64,000 bases of DNA from Cacconaster sp045617505 (GTDB lineage Bacteria; Bacteroidota; Bacteroidia; Bacteroidales; UBA932), in the NCBI GenBank assembly GCA_045617505.1, contig JAZLIS010000107.1, forward strand, positions 1 to 64,000, given 5' to 3'. Shown here piece by piece: positions 1-7,609 of this stretch. A program made the translations under genes and the position numbers. A model generated the notes under the pieces. The model had not been told where the DNA came from. It saw nothing but the letters and a program-made list of their open reading frames with translations, and made no database searches. How positions within the stretch are numbered: the first letter of the stretch is position 1; each line of letters starts with the position of its first letter.

Positions 1-482
1 AGGTCGTATGTGTTGACCTGCGTGTCGTGAATTCCGAAAAGACCGTAGGTATTTTCACGGTCAAAATCGGTGATACCCTTGAACTGCTGTCTCTCCATCA
101 TATTGTAATGCTGGATCAGTTCCTTTGTAACGGTGAATTCCTTCTGATTGTCCTTGCGCCTGTTGAAGAACTTGTGTGTACCAGTCTTGAGCACGTGAGA
201 GGCGTGTGACATATTGAAGGCCGGATTCACGCAGATTTTGCGGAAGCCGAACATCTGCTGGGCATACATCCCGCCCATCGAAGTGCCGATAATCAGGTCG
301 GGGGCATTCTCCTGACAAAACTGCTTCAAGAAAGGCAAGGCCTCCACGGGATCCACGGGAATGTCCGGAGCCAGAATCTCACATTCCGGCAACAGCCTTC
401 GGAGAGAGTCCACCGTCCCTGAGGCACCCGATGATCCGAATCCGTGAAAATAGATAATTCTCGGTCTGTCCGAAGATTCCAT
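1..482 (-). CDS. YqiA/YcfP-like alpha/beta-fold esterase (3' end beyond window)
   Basis: A continuous frame runs from ATG at 482 off the left edge, 160 codons visible. It reads as a small alpha/beta hydrolase: an early His-Gly-Phe-Gly-Ser-Ser-Gly oxyanion segment (residues 13-19) and the nucleophile elbow Gly-Thr-Ser-Met-Gly-Gly with Ser68. This matches the YqiA/YcfP (UPF0227) esterase group; the catalytic His and the C-terminus lie outside the window. Substrate is unknown for most members (carboxyl-ester hydrolysis, cytoplasmic, no signal peptide). It lies 44 bp downstream of tRNA-Arg on the same strand. Family call is from the motifs and spacing and is fairly secure; biological role is not. 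Confidence 0.8.
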   Translation of the reverse strand, partial: MESSDRPRIIYFHGFGSSGASGTVDSLRRLLPECEILAPDIPVDPVEALPFLKQFCQENAPDLIIGTSMGGMYAQQMFGFRKICVNPAFNMSHASHVLKTGTHKFFNRRKDNQKEFTVTKELIQHYNMMERQQFKGITDFDRENTYGLFGIHDTQVNTYD

Positions 483-526
483 CCGATACAAAATGCTGAG
501 AATCTGTTTATTAACAGTAAGGGGAG

Positions 527-600
527 TGATTCCACAGGGACTCGAACCCTGAACCTACAGATTAGAAATCTGTTGCTCTATCCAGTTGAGCTATGGAACC
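527..600 (-). tRNA. tRNA-Arg (anticodon TCT)
   Basis: The minus strand folds as a complete 74-nt cloverleaf. The 7-bp acceptor stem starts GGTTCCA and ends TGGAATC followed by discriminator A; the anticodon loop is TTTCTAA, so the anticodon is TCT, reading AGA; the T arm contains GGTTCGAGTCC. The 3' CCA is not encoded and must be added. It sits between the esterase and the DUF368 gene. Confidence 0.95.
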
Positions 601-612
601 TGAATCGGTCGG

Positions 613-643
613 CAAATTTAATCAATATTTTGATTTTTACCAA
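613..643 (-). promoter_or_regulatory. Promoter for tRNA-Arg(TCT)
   Basis: On the minus strand, -7 element TAAATTTG (620-613) preceded at 20 bp by TTG (643-641), matching the Bacteroidota -33/-7 architecture. It overlaps the last codons of the DUF368 gene (stop at 618) and would start transcription just ahead of the tRNA. Confidence 0.6.
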
Positions 644-1496
644 TCTTCCTGTTAAAATACTCTATGAGAGCAACTGCAACGATTCCGATGACGCACCATA
701 CTGCGGCGGCAAGATAGTGGGGTTCGGGCAGAGCCTTTGCCGCCTCGTTGGCCCAGGGCCACACTTTAACCAGCGAACCCAGAACAAAACCGAGCAGAAC
801 TATCATAGTGGCCTTCTGGTAATGGTCAAGCAGATAGTGCAGGAATTTCGAGAATGCCAGAATACCGACAACGCACCCCACACCGAATACTGCCAGAGCC
901 TTTATGTCGAGCACCGCCACGGCGTTCATCACATAATCATACTTGCCGAGGATGACAAGCACGAAACTTCCGGATATGCCGGGCAGAATCATCGTGCAGA
1001 CGGAAACCGCCCCGCAAAGGAAAAGGAACCAATAGGCATCGGGTGTCTCCGTGGGTGAAAGATTGCATACGACCAGCCCCAGCGCCACACCGATGATGAG
1101 GAATACGACCTCCTTCACTCCCCAGCCCTTGATGTCACGCAACATCAGCAGCGAGGATGCTATTATCAATCCGAAGAACAGCGCCCAGATATGGACGGGA
1201 TAGTTCTCCAGGGCCACGGTGACCGCCTTTGCAAGGGAAAAGATGCTGGCGACCACTCCGATGCAGAGCCACAGCAGGAATGTGCCGTTGACACATTTCC
1301 AGAAGTCGCGGAACCGTCCGTGCAGCAGAGCCTTCCAGGTGGCCGGCTCCATCACGCTGTCAAGAGCGTCCACAATGTCCCTGTAGATACCTGTAATCAG
1401 GGCCATCGTTCCGCCGGAGACCCCGGGTACAACATTAGCCGCTCCCATGAGAAATCCCTTGAGAGCGACTGTTATGTTCTTGAATATGTTGGTCAT
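618..1496 (-). CDS. DUF368 membrane protein, probable undecaprenyl-phosphate translocase
   Basis: 292 residues, strongly hydrophobic with about eight membrane segments. Two related motifs are visible, VVPGVSGGT near residues 22-30 and ILPGISGS near 170; the repeat is the hallmark of DUF368, whose two halves have inverted topology. Characterised DUF368 proteins (PopT) return undecaprenyl phosphate across the cytoplasmic membrane for reuse in wall and glycan synthesis; that role is carried over here by family. The gene starts 15 bp after the ppdK stop on the same strand, so the two are probably co-transcribed, although no functional link is obvious. ATG at 1496 is preferred because it gives the usual short N-terminus. 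Confidence 0.85.
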   Translation of the reverse strand: MTNIFKNITVALKGFLMGAANVVPGVSGGTMALITGIYRDIVDALDSVMEPATWKALLHGRFRDFWKCVNGTFLLWLCIGVVASIFSLAKAVTVALENYPVHIWALFFGLIIASSLLMLRDIKGWGVKEVVFLIIGVALGLVVCNLSPTETPDAYWFLFLCGAVSVCTMILPGISGSFVLVILGKYDYVMNAVAVLDIKALAVFGVGCVVGILAFSKFLHYLLDHYQKATMIVLLGFVLGSLVKVWPWANEAAKALPEPHYLAAAVWCVIGIVAVALIEYFNRKIGKNQNID

Positions 1497-1511
1497 AACC
1501 GAGCGGACCGG

Positions 1512-4232
1512 TTATGCCTGTTCTTCTTCGATTGCAGCCTGCGCGGCGGCAAGTCTTGCGATAGGCACGCGGAAAGGAGAGCAGGAAACGTAGTTCAGAC
1601 CAATCTTGTGGCAGAACTTGACAGAAGCGGGGTCACCGCCGTGCTCACCGCAGATACCGCATTTGAGATGGTCGCGGGTTGCGCGTCCTGAATTGACAGC
1701 CAGTTCGACGAGTTTGCCCACGGACTTGGTGTCGAGAGTCTTGAACGGGTCTGCATCCAGAATCTTGTTGCCGAGGTAGTCTCCCATAAAGGTGCTGACG
1801 TCATCACGGCTGAATCCGAATGTCATCTGTGTAAGGTCATTGGTACCGAATGAGAAGAACTCGGCGGTACGGGCCATACGGTCAGCGGTGAGTGCGGCAC
1901 GGGGAATCTCTATCATTGTACCGAACTTGTACTCAACGGTTTCTCCGAGACGAGCCTCGACCTCAGCCTTGACTTTCTCGCAGATTACCTTCTGGAAGCG
2001 GAGCTCGCGATCGGAGATTGTGACAGGAATCATAATCTCCGGCCTGGGGTCAAAACCTTCCTTCTTCAGTTCAATGGCAGCCGTGAAGATTGCTCTGAAC
2101 TGTGTCTCGGAAATCATAGGGTATGTAATGTGAAGACGTACTCCACGGTGTCCCATCATAGGGTTGACTTCGTGAAGGGCTTCGCCTCTCTTGGATATTT
2201 CCTTGGTACTGATACCGAGTTCGCTTGCAAGTTCCTTGCGCTTGTTCTCACCCTGAGGCACGAATTCGTGCAAAGGCGGATCGAGAAGGCGGAAGGTTAC
2301 GGGCTTGCCGTTCATAACCTTCATCGTACCCTTGACTGCGGCTTTGATGAACGGTTCAAGTTCCTTCAAGGCGGAACGGCGCTCTTCGTCGGTCTTGGAA
2401 AGAATCATCTTGCGGAGCTTGCTCAGAGGAGTCTCGCTGTGCTTGCCGTAAAACATGTGTTCGATACGGAAGAGGCCGATTCCCTCCGCACCGAAGCTCA
2501 GTGCACGCTCGGTGTCCTCGGGAGTGTCGGCATTTGTGCGGACGCCCATCTTGCGGAACTTGTCGGCGATTGACATAAACTTGACGAAGCGGGGATTGTC
2601 GGAGGCATCCATCATATCGATGGCTGTGTCATACACAGCGCCCTTGGCTCCGTTGAGTGAGAATACGTCACCCTCGTGATATACTTTCTTGCATCCGGCG
2701 AAAGAGACTTCCTTCTTTTCAAGGTTGACCTTCATATCTTCACAGCCCACAATGCAGCACTTGCCCCAACCGCGGGCAACAAGTGCGGCGTGTGATGTCA
2801 TACCGCCCTTCTGGGTAAGGATACCGGCAGCGGCGCGCATACCCTCGACATCTTCGGGAGAGGTCTCCTCACGAACGAGAATCACCTTCTTCTTCTCGGC
2901 GGCAGCCTTGACTGCAGCGGCGTTGGTGAAGACGATAGTCCCCACTGCACCGCCCGGAGATGCGGGAAGACCGTGAGCGATGACGCTGGCGTTCTTCTCG
3001 GAAACAGGGTCGAGGATGGGATGGAGGATTTCGTCAAGCTGGACGGGAGAGACTCTCATAACGGCTGTCTTCTCGTCAATCATCTTCTCCTCGAGCATAT
3101 CCATAGCCATATTCAGAGCAGCCAGACCGGTACGCTTGCCGATACGGCACTGAAGCATCCAGAGCTTGCCTTCCTGAATGGTGAACTCAATGTCCTGCAT
3201 ATCGTTGAAGTGCTTCTCAAGAAGGATGCGGATATCGTCCAGTTCCTTGTAAACTGAAGGCATAGCCTCTTCGAGAGATTTGAGATGCTTGTTCTGAGGG
3301 CTCTTCGTAGCGTTGTTCAGAGGGTTGGGGGTACGGATACCGGCAACCACATCCACACCCTGAGCGTTGATGAGCCACTCTCCATAGAACTTGTTGTCAC
3401 CGTTTGCGGGGTTGCGGCTGAAAGCGACACCCGTTGCGGAAGTTTCGCCCATATTTCCGAAAACCATTGACTGAACGTTCACTGCAGTGCCCCAATCATC
3501 GGGAATGCCTTCAATCTGACGGTACTTGATGGCTCTCTTTCCGTTCCAGGACTTGAAGACGCCGCCGATTGAACCCCAGAGCTGAGCCTCTGCGGTATCG
3601 GGGAACTCCACTCCGAGAACCTCTTTGATACGGACCTTGAAGCGTTCTGCCAGATCCTTCAGTTCGTCTGCGGTGATTTCTGTATCTGATTTGTAGCCCT
3701 TGGCTTCCTTGAGGTCCTCCATCATCTTGTCAAGCTGCTGGCGGATAGCCTTTCCGTCCTCGGGCTCAATGCCTTCGGCCTTCTCCATAACGACGTCGGA
3801 ATACATCATAATCAGACGACGGTATGCATCATAGACAAAACGGGGGTTCCTGGTCTTCTCTATCATTCCGGGGATAGTGGCGGAGCAGAGTCCGATGTTC
3901 AGGATGGTATCCATCATACCCGGCATGGAACTTCTTGCACCGGAGCGGCAGCTTACCAGAAGAGGGTTCTTCGGGTCACCGAATTTCATTCCCATTATGG
4001 CCTCCGTAGCCTTGAGAGCCTCGGCGACATCATATTTCAATTCAGCCGTATATCCTCCTCCAAGGGCGTAATATTCGGTGCAGCACTCCGTAGTGATTGT
4101 AAACCCGGCAGGTACCGGAATTCCCAAAGTACACATCTCGGCGAGGTTCGCTCCCTTGCCACCGAGGAGGTTGCGCATCTGGCCGTTGCCTTCTGCATTC
4201 TTTCCTCCAAAACGATAAACTCTTTTCGTCAT
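1512..4232 (-). CDS. ppdK: Pyruvate, phosphate dikinase
   Basis: 906 residues, the normal full length. It interconverts pyruvate + ATP + Pi and phosphoenolpyruvate + AMP + PPi in the cytoplasm, a central step in anaerobic Bacteroidales that use PPi-linked glycolysis and gluconeogenesis. The N-terminal ATP-grasp region opens with the GGKGANLAEM motif (about residues 25-34). The swivelling phosphohistidine domain carries GGMTSHAALVARGWG with the catalytic His at about 481. The C-terminal TIM-barrel has the catalytic Cys in CGICGEHGG (about 861). ATG at 4232 follows a canonical promoter. Product identity is essentially certain. Confidence 0.97.
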   Translation of the reverse strand: MTKRVYRFGGKNAEGNGQMRNLLGGKGANLAEMCTLGIPVPAGFTITTECCTEYYALGGGYTAELKYDVAEALKATEAIMGMKFGDPKNPLLVSCRSGARSSMPGMMDTILNIGLCSATIPGMIEKTRNPRFVYDAYRRLIMMYSDVVMEKAEGIEPEDGKAIRQQLDKMMEDLKEAKGYKSDTEITADELKDLAERFKVRIKEVLGVEFPDTAEAQLWGSIGGVFKSWNGKRAIKYRQIEGIPDDWGTAVNVQSMVFGNMGETSATGVAFSRNPANGDNKFYGEWLINAQGVDVVAGIRTPNPLNNATKSPQNKHLKSLEEAMPSVYKELDDIRILLEKHFNDMQDIEFTIQEGKLWMLQCRIGKRTGLAALNMAMDMLEEKMIDEKTAVMRVSPVQLDEILHPILDPVSEKNASVIAHGLPASPGGAVGTIVFTNAAAVKAAAEKKKVILVREETSPEDVEGMRAAAGILTQKGGMTSHAALVARGWGKCCIVGCEDMKVNLEKKEVSFAGCKKVYHEGDVFSLNGAKGAVYDTAIDMMDASDNPRFVKFMSIADKFRKMGVRTNADTPEDTERALSFGAEGIGLFRIEHMFYGKHSETPLSKLRKMILSKTDEERRSALKELEPFIKAAVKGTMKVMNGKPVTFRLLDPPLHEFVPQGENKRKELASELGISTKEISKRGEALHEVNPMMGHRGVRLHITYPMISETQFRAIFTAAIELKKEGFDPRPEIMIPVTISDRELRFQKVICEKVKAEVEARLGETVEYKFGTMIEIPRAALTADRMARTAEFFSFGTNDLTQMTFGFSRDDVSTFMGDYLGNKILDADPFKTLDTKSVGKLVELAVNSGRATRDHLKCGICGEHGGDPASVKFCHKIGLNYVSCSPFRVPIARLAAAQAAIEEEQA

Positions 4233-4291
4233 AAAATTCTTATATTTTCTTATATTTGTTGATATTATTGTTTCGCAATTTTCACAAATCG

Positions 4292-4325
4292 CAAATTTAT
4301 TGATTTTTTTGAAATTGATGACAAA
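4292..4325 (-). promoter_or_regulatory. ppdK promoter
   Basis: Minus strand: TTTG (4325-4322), 22-bp spacer, TAAATTTG (4299-4292). It gives ppdK a leader of roughly 55 nt. The same AT-rich spacer (4233-4331) must hold the promoter of the divergent symporter; TATATTTG on the plus strand at 4251-4258 is a weaker candidate for that gene. Confidence 0.6.
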
Positions 4326-4331
4326 ACTGCC

Positions 4332-5525
4332 ATGAAAAAAATCAAAATCGCCTTAATCTGGAAAATCCTTATCGCCTGTGTGCTGGGATATTTTCTCGGA
4401 CTGGTTCTGCCCGAGCCTGTTGTCAGAATTTTCGCCACTTTCAATTACATTTTCTCCCAGTATATCGGCTTTATGATACCTCTCATCATAGTAGGCCTTG
4501 TCACGCCTGCCATTTGCAGGATGGGGGCCGAAGCCGGAAAAATGCTGCTGTTCACGCTCGCCCTGGCATACTTTTCCAGTGTAATTGCCGGCGTGTTCTC
4601 ATACGGCGTCAGCGCGAATCTGTTCCCGGGCCTTCTTGACGGCTTGCGGATGAACGTCGATAATTCCGGCGCAGACAAAGTCAAACCGTTCTTCACCCTG
4701 GATATACCTGAAATTATGGGAGTTATCACCGCCCTTGTTTTTGCGTTTCTGGTCGGCACTTTGCTCACGACCTTGAAAAGGGATCATTTGAAGAATGTCG
4801 TATACGATTTTGAAGAGGTTGTGACAAAGGCCATTTCGAAGACTCTCATTCCGCTTCTGCCTCTCTATATATTCGGCATCTTTCTCGAAATGACATACGC
4901 CGGAGATGCGACCCCGGTAATGAAGGTGTTCGCCAAAATCATTGCCGTGATCTTTGCGATGAGCATCGTCTGGCTGGTAGGCCTGTTCTGTGTGTCTGCG
5001 CTGATTTCCCACAGGAATCCCTTCAAATGTCTGTTCAGGATGCTTCCTGCATATCTGACTGCCCTTGGAACAGCAAGCAGCGCCGCCACTATTCCGGTCA
5101 CTCTCTCAAGTGTCCGCAAATGCGGCGTCAGCGAGCCGGTGAGCAACTTTTCAGTCCCCCTGTGCGCAACAATCCACATGCCTGGTTCAATGATGAAGGT
5201 GGTGGCTTGTGCCGTTGCTATTATGCTGCTGCAAGGTATGCCTTTTTCCTTCGGGCTTTTCCTCCAATTCACAATGTTGATGGCCGTTACGGCGGTTGCC
5301 GCCCCCGGTGTCCCCGGAGGAATGATTATGGCGGCATTGGGCGTTCTTGAGGCCGTTCTGGGTTTCGATGCTTCCAGTCAGGCTCTGATAATCACGCTCT
5401 ATATCGTTATGGACAGCTTCGGCACGGCCTGCAACGTTACCTCAGACTGTGCAGTCGCTATGATTGTCGACAAAGTGTTCGGACCCTCTTCTTCAACCGG
5501 TGCAGGGGCAAGTGACAACCACTGA
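4332..5525 (+). CDS. Dicarboxylate/amino-acid:cation symporter (SDF/DAACS family)
   Basis: 397 residues with eight or so hydrophobic segments and the re-entrant regions of the sodium:dicarboxylate symporter family: a Ser-rich stretch LGTASSAATIPVTL around residues 245-260 and the conserved late segments AAPGVPGGMIMAAL and DSFGTACNVTSDCAVA (about 365-385). Members import glutamate, aspartate, serine/threonine or C4-dicarboxylates with Na+ or H+. Substrate cannot be told from the sequence. Divergent from ppdK. A hairpin follows the stop. Confidence 0.88.
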   Translation: MKKIKIALIWKILIACVLGYFLGLVLPEPVVRIFATFNYIFSQYIGFMIPLIIVGLVTPAICRMGAEAGKMLLFTLALAYFSSVIAGVFSYGVSANLFPGLLDGLRMNVDNSGADKVKPFFTLDIPEIMGVITALVFAFLVGTLLTTLKRDHLKNVVYDFEEVVTKAISKTLIPLLPLYIFGIFLEMTYAGDATPVMKVFAKIIAVIFAMSIVWLVGLFCVSALISHRNPFKCLFRMLPAYLTALGTASSAATIPVTLSSVRKCGVSEPVSNFSVPLCATIHMPGSMMKVVACAVAIMLLQGMPFSFGLFLQFTMLMAVTAVAAPGVPGGMIMAALGVLEAVLGFDASSQALIITLYIVMDSFGTACNVTSDCAVAMIVDKVFGPSSSTGAGASDNH

Positions 5526-5537
5526 GTGTGACACATT

Positions 5538-5562
5538 TGTCATCCGTCCGTGCGGATGGACA
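5538..5562 (+). terminator. Palindromic hairpin after the symporter
   Basis: CATCCG (5541-5546) pairs with CGGATG (5553-5558), extended by TGT/ACA with one bulge. It lies 12 nt beyond the symporter stop between convergent genes. No good T-run follows, so it may be a weak terminator or another structured site; a near-identical palindrome occurs at 12518. Confidence 0.35.
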
Positions 5563-5627
5563 CAACATAAGCGTTTTTGAGGCGTAAACGAAATTAGTTG
5601 CGGTCTGCCCATCGCCCATATGCAAAA

Positions 5628-5655
5628 CGCGCTGCCCCGGGATTGAGGCGGCGCG
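5628..5655 (-). terminator. Terminator of the first fimbrillin-like gene
   Basis: GC-rich inverted repeat CGCGCTGCC (5628-5636) / GGCGGCGCG (5647-5655), 9 bp with one G-U pair. On the minus strand it is followed by TTTTG and lies 28 nt downstream of the lipoprotein stop, as expected of an intrinsic terminator. Confidence 0.6.
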
Positions 5656-5683
5656 CAGATTTATGGGTATTGTTGAATACAAG

Positions 5684-7105
5684 TTACTCAGCAAGCACCG
5701 CGCGGACAGAGTATCCGCAGAGGCGGATGTAATCGTTCACGTACTGGCCGCCCGAATTGAAGTCCAGGAAGTACGCGTAGTTGTTGCCATTAGGCGTGGA
5801 TGACCAGTAGTTCCCGCATCTGCCCTGGTCGTAGACATCGCCGTAGATGCAGGCGCCAGCAGCAGGAAGGAACACGCTATTGGATGCGTAGGATCCATTG
5901 CCGGTGATTTTTTTACCGAGAAATTTTGTGTCATCATTAGGGTCAAAGACGCTCATTACAGTGCAGTTTGTGGGATTAAGAAGTGCTTCAAGTTCTGCCT
6001 TTGTCGGCATGCGCCAGTTGCTGCCCCAGAGATTGGTGGCAGTGTCGTCAGTGCTTGTGAGATCTCCTGTACCTTTATTGGTAGTGTTGTGGTCATCGTT
6101 CCATGTAATACCTTCTCCATTTCTATATGTTCCTCCCCAAGTATAGTAGCCGCCGTAGTCGGCTGCCGATGTTGCACCTACGTTAAATTCGGCAAACTTA
6201 GGACCGTTCTCCCAAAGCTGAACCCATTTTACTTTGTTGCCCTGGATTCCAGCTTCAGCTTTTACATCTGCCGCGCCTTGCCCGAATGGATTAAACTCCT
6301 TGCCTGTGAGGGAAAGTGTGCCTACAGTGTTGTGAACGATATTGATGTTTTCACCTGTCATCACGCATTGATTACCGTCCGTCGCCGTGAAAGTGATGGA
6401 GAATTTCTGATAATGACCGGCAGGAACAGCGATATTGAAATAGTTTATTTTATTGCTTACGTCAACTCCATTATCGCCAAGGTCAAGGGTGATATAATCA
6501 TTGCCGTTTTCGTCGATTATGGCCTTGCCGTCTTCAACAGTAAAGATCCCGCTCATTTTTGTTTCATCATCCTTTATTGTAATGGACTTGAGCTTGATAT
6601 CGGACACAGGTGTGGCAAATGCTATCCTGAGTACTGAACCGAGACTTGTGAAGTCCATACGCTGTTCGCCTTTACCGTCTGATGAAAGCGTCTTCTTACA
6701 GTACATAGGAATAGTCTGGTCATTCTTCTGCTCCGCAGGCCATTCTAAATGCCATTCTAATTCTTTAACTATAGTTGAAGGATAATATGCTTCCACCTCA
6801 CCGTTGAAGGATTGTTCCTCACCATCTTGTACGAATGAACCATTGGGGGTTCCTTCTCCCGATTGGAGCGTGAAAGTGTTTTTATTAGAACCGTCCTTAA
6901 CATATATTTGGTCGTTTTGGTTCCAATTCACGTCAAACTTAAATGCCAGCGAGGTCTTGGTTGCAGGAATGTCGATTCCATTTGCTACCGCATTGATGGT
7001 CATCGGGGTGTATTCCGCAACGTACTCACTGATGTTTTCCTTCCGACACGATGCCGTTAAAATCGCTACGGCAAAAGTCAATAATGCAATTGTACTCTTT
7101 TTCAT
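5684..7105 (-). CDS. Fimbrillin-like lipoprotein with C-terminal FISUMP/C-type-lectin-like domain
   Basis: 473 residues. A lipoprotein signal peptide ends in LTASC with Cys20, so the protein should be lipid-anchored and probably surface exposed. Residues about 30-280 are beta-rich and resemble the fimbrillin/Mfa family (stretch ending GTLSLTGKEFNPFG). Residues about 285-473 resemble the FISUMP domain: WVQLWENGPKFAEFNVGATS, a Trp-Arg-Met-Pro-Thr motif (WRMPTKAELEAL), LPAAG, NYWSSTPNGN, FNSGG and a closing GYSVRAVL. Such tails have a C-type-lectin-like fold and act as pilus-tip or adhesin modules in Bacteroides. It is preceded by a decayed small ORF and a promoter with a shared upstream motif, and followed by a terminator. 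The ligand is unknown. Confidence 0.75.
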   Translation of the reverse strand: MKKSTIALLTFAVAILTASCRKENISEYVAEYTPMTINAVANGIDIPATKTSLAFKFDVNWNQNDQIYVKDGSNKNTFTLQSGEGTPNGSFVQDGEEQSFNGEVEAYYPSTIVKELEWHLEWPAEQKNDQTIPMYCKKTLSSDGKGEQRMDFTSLGSVLRIAFATPVSDIKLKSITIKDDETKMSGIFTVEDGKAIIDENGNDYITLDLGDNGVDVSNKINYFNIAVPAGHYQKFSITFTATDGNQCVMTGENINIVHNTVGTLSLTGKEFNPFGQGAADVKAEAGIQGNKVKWVQLWENGPKFAEFNVGATSAADYGGYYTWGGTYRNGEGITWNDDHNTTNKGTGDLTSTDDTATNLWGSNWRMPTKAELEALLNPTNCTVMSVFDPNDDTKFLGKKITGNGSYASNSVFLPAAGACIYGDVYDQGRCGNYWSSTPNGNNYAYFLDFNSGGQYVNDYIRLCGYSVRAVLAE

Positions 7106-7165
7106 TTTATGATGTTTTTTTGTTTTACGTTTTTGATGATTGAATTCCGGTTCGGATTTGCCATA

Positions 7166-7330
7166 TTAATGTAAGCCTCTATCACCAAGATCTTCAAATC
7201 CCATTTCATCGTTACCGCTAACGCAGATAACTCTCTGTGCAGTGACCTCAATCACCTTTATTCCAGCAGGAACATAAACCTAACGCTTCTTGGGGGTGTT
7301 ATTATTATGCTCGATTGCGGATAAATTCAT
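7166..7330 (-). pseudogene. Small peptide ORF interrupted by TAG, upstream of the fimbrillin-like gene
   Basis: From ATG at 7330 the minus strand reads 16 codons (MNLSAIEHNNNTPKKR), an in-frame TAG at 7282-7280, then VYVPAGIKVIEV and about 25 further codons to TAA at 7166. The part after the stop (Tyr-Val-Pro-x3-Lys-Val-Ile-Glu) has the pattern of the very short peptides often encoded upstream of Bacteroidales surface lipoproteins, and parallels the intact copy at 12247-12393. It lies 60 bp upstream of the lipoprotein and 24 nt downstream of a perfect -7 element. Function of these peptides is unknown. It could be a recent nonsense mutation. Confidence 0.55.
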
Positions 7331-7353
7331 AATGCTGTTTGGCACAAAACGTA

Positions 7354-7361
7354 CAAATTTA
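7354..7361 (-). promoter_or_regulatory. Promoter -7 element of small ORF / fimbrillin operon 1
   Basis: Minus-strand TAAATTTG, a perfect match to TAnnTTTG, 24 nt upstream of the small-ORF ATG. A TTTC about 19 bp upstream is the only candidate -33 element, so activator help is plausible. Confidence 0.55.
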
Positions 7362-7388
7362 CTAAATTTCAGATATTCGCGAAATAAA

Positions 7389-7414
7389 GTGCCCGGAATT
7401 CAATGAATACCGGG
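7389..7414. repeat. Hairpin between promoter and upstream motif
   Basis: GCCCGG and CCGGGC arms, separated by an A.A mismatch and an inner ATTC/GAAT stem with an AAT loop. It lies 27 bp upstream of the -7 element of fimbrillin operon 1 and abuts the shared motif at 7415. It is as likely to be an operator as a terminator. Confidence 0.45.
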
Positions 7415-7438
7415 CAAAACGTAATCGAGTATGCGAAT
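7415..7438 (-). promoter_or_regulatory. 24-bp motif shared by both fimbrillin-like loci (copy 1)
   Basis: Begins CAAAACGTAATC on the plus strand. It matches 21 of 24 positions with the copy at 12473-12496, with all three differences being purine transitions. It lies 53 bp upstream of the -7 element of operon 1 (copy 2: 47 bp). Candidate activator-binding site; no known regulator assigned. Confidence 0.5.
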
Positions 7439-7529
7439 GTTTTTGATTCTGTTGTATTCACCCGACTGAACGTATGCCTTAGAATCCTGAGAATAATTCC
7501 CGTGCCTGAAAAAAGGAGTGGCGAAATTT

Positions 7530-7547
7530 ATCAAAACAGATTTTGAT
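7530..7547. repeat. Perfect inverted repeat upstream of the exported dipeptidase
   Basis: ATCAAAA CAGA TTTTGAT, 7-bp arms, ending 16 bp upstream of the -33 region of the gene at 7610. Possible operator. The rest of the 7439-7585 spacer shows no ORF or other feature. Confidence 0.3.
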
Positions 7548-7563
7548 GGCAACAGGTCCAAAG

Positions 7564-7593
7564 ATTGCTCTTCGCGCAAATTGTATAAATTTG
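7564..7593 (+). promoter_or_regulatory. Promoter of the exported dipeptidase
   Basis: ATTG (7564-7567), 18-bp spacer, then perfect -7 TAAATTTG (7586-7593). The start codon at 7610 is only 17 bp further on, so the mRNA leader is very short. Confidence 0.6.
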
Positions 7594-7609
7594 CATAATA
7601 TTTTGAATT

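Noticed and set aside
444..1058. 204-codon plus-strand ORF
   Set aside because: It spans tRNA-Arg and lies antisense to DUF368; its protein has no sensible composition or motif.
7166..7330. TAG read as an amino acid throughout this genome
   Set aside because: hisIE and the dCMP deaminase terminate at TAG exactly where their families end.
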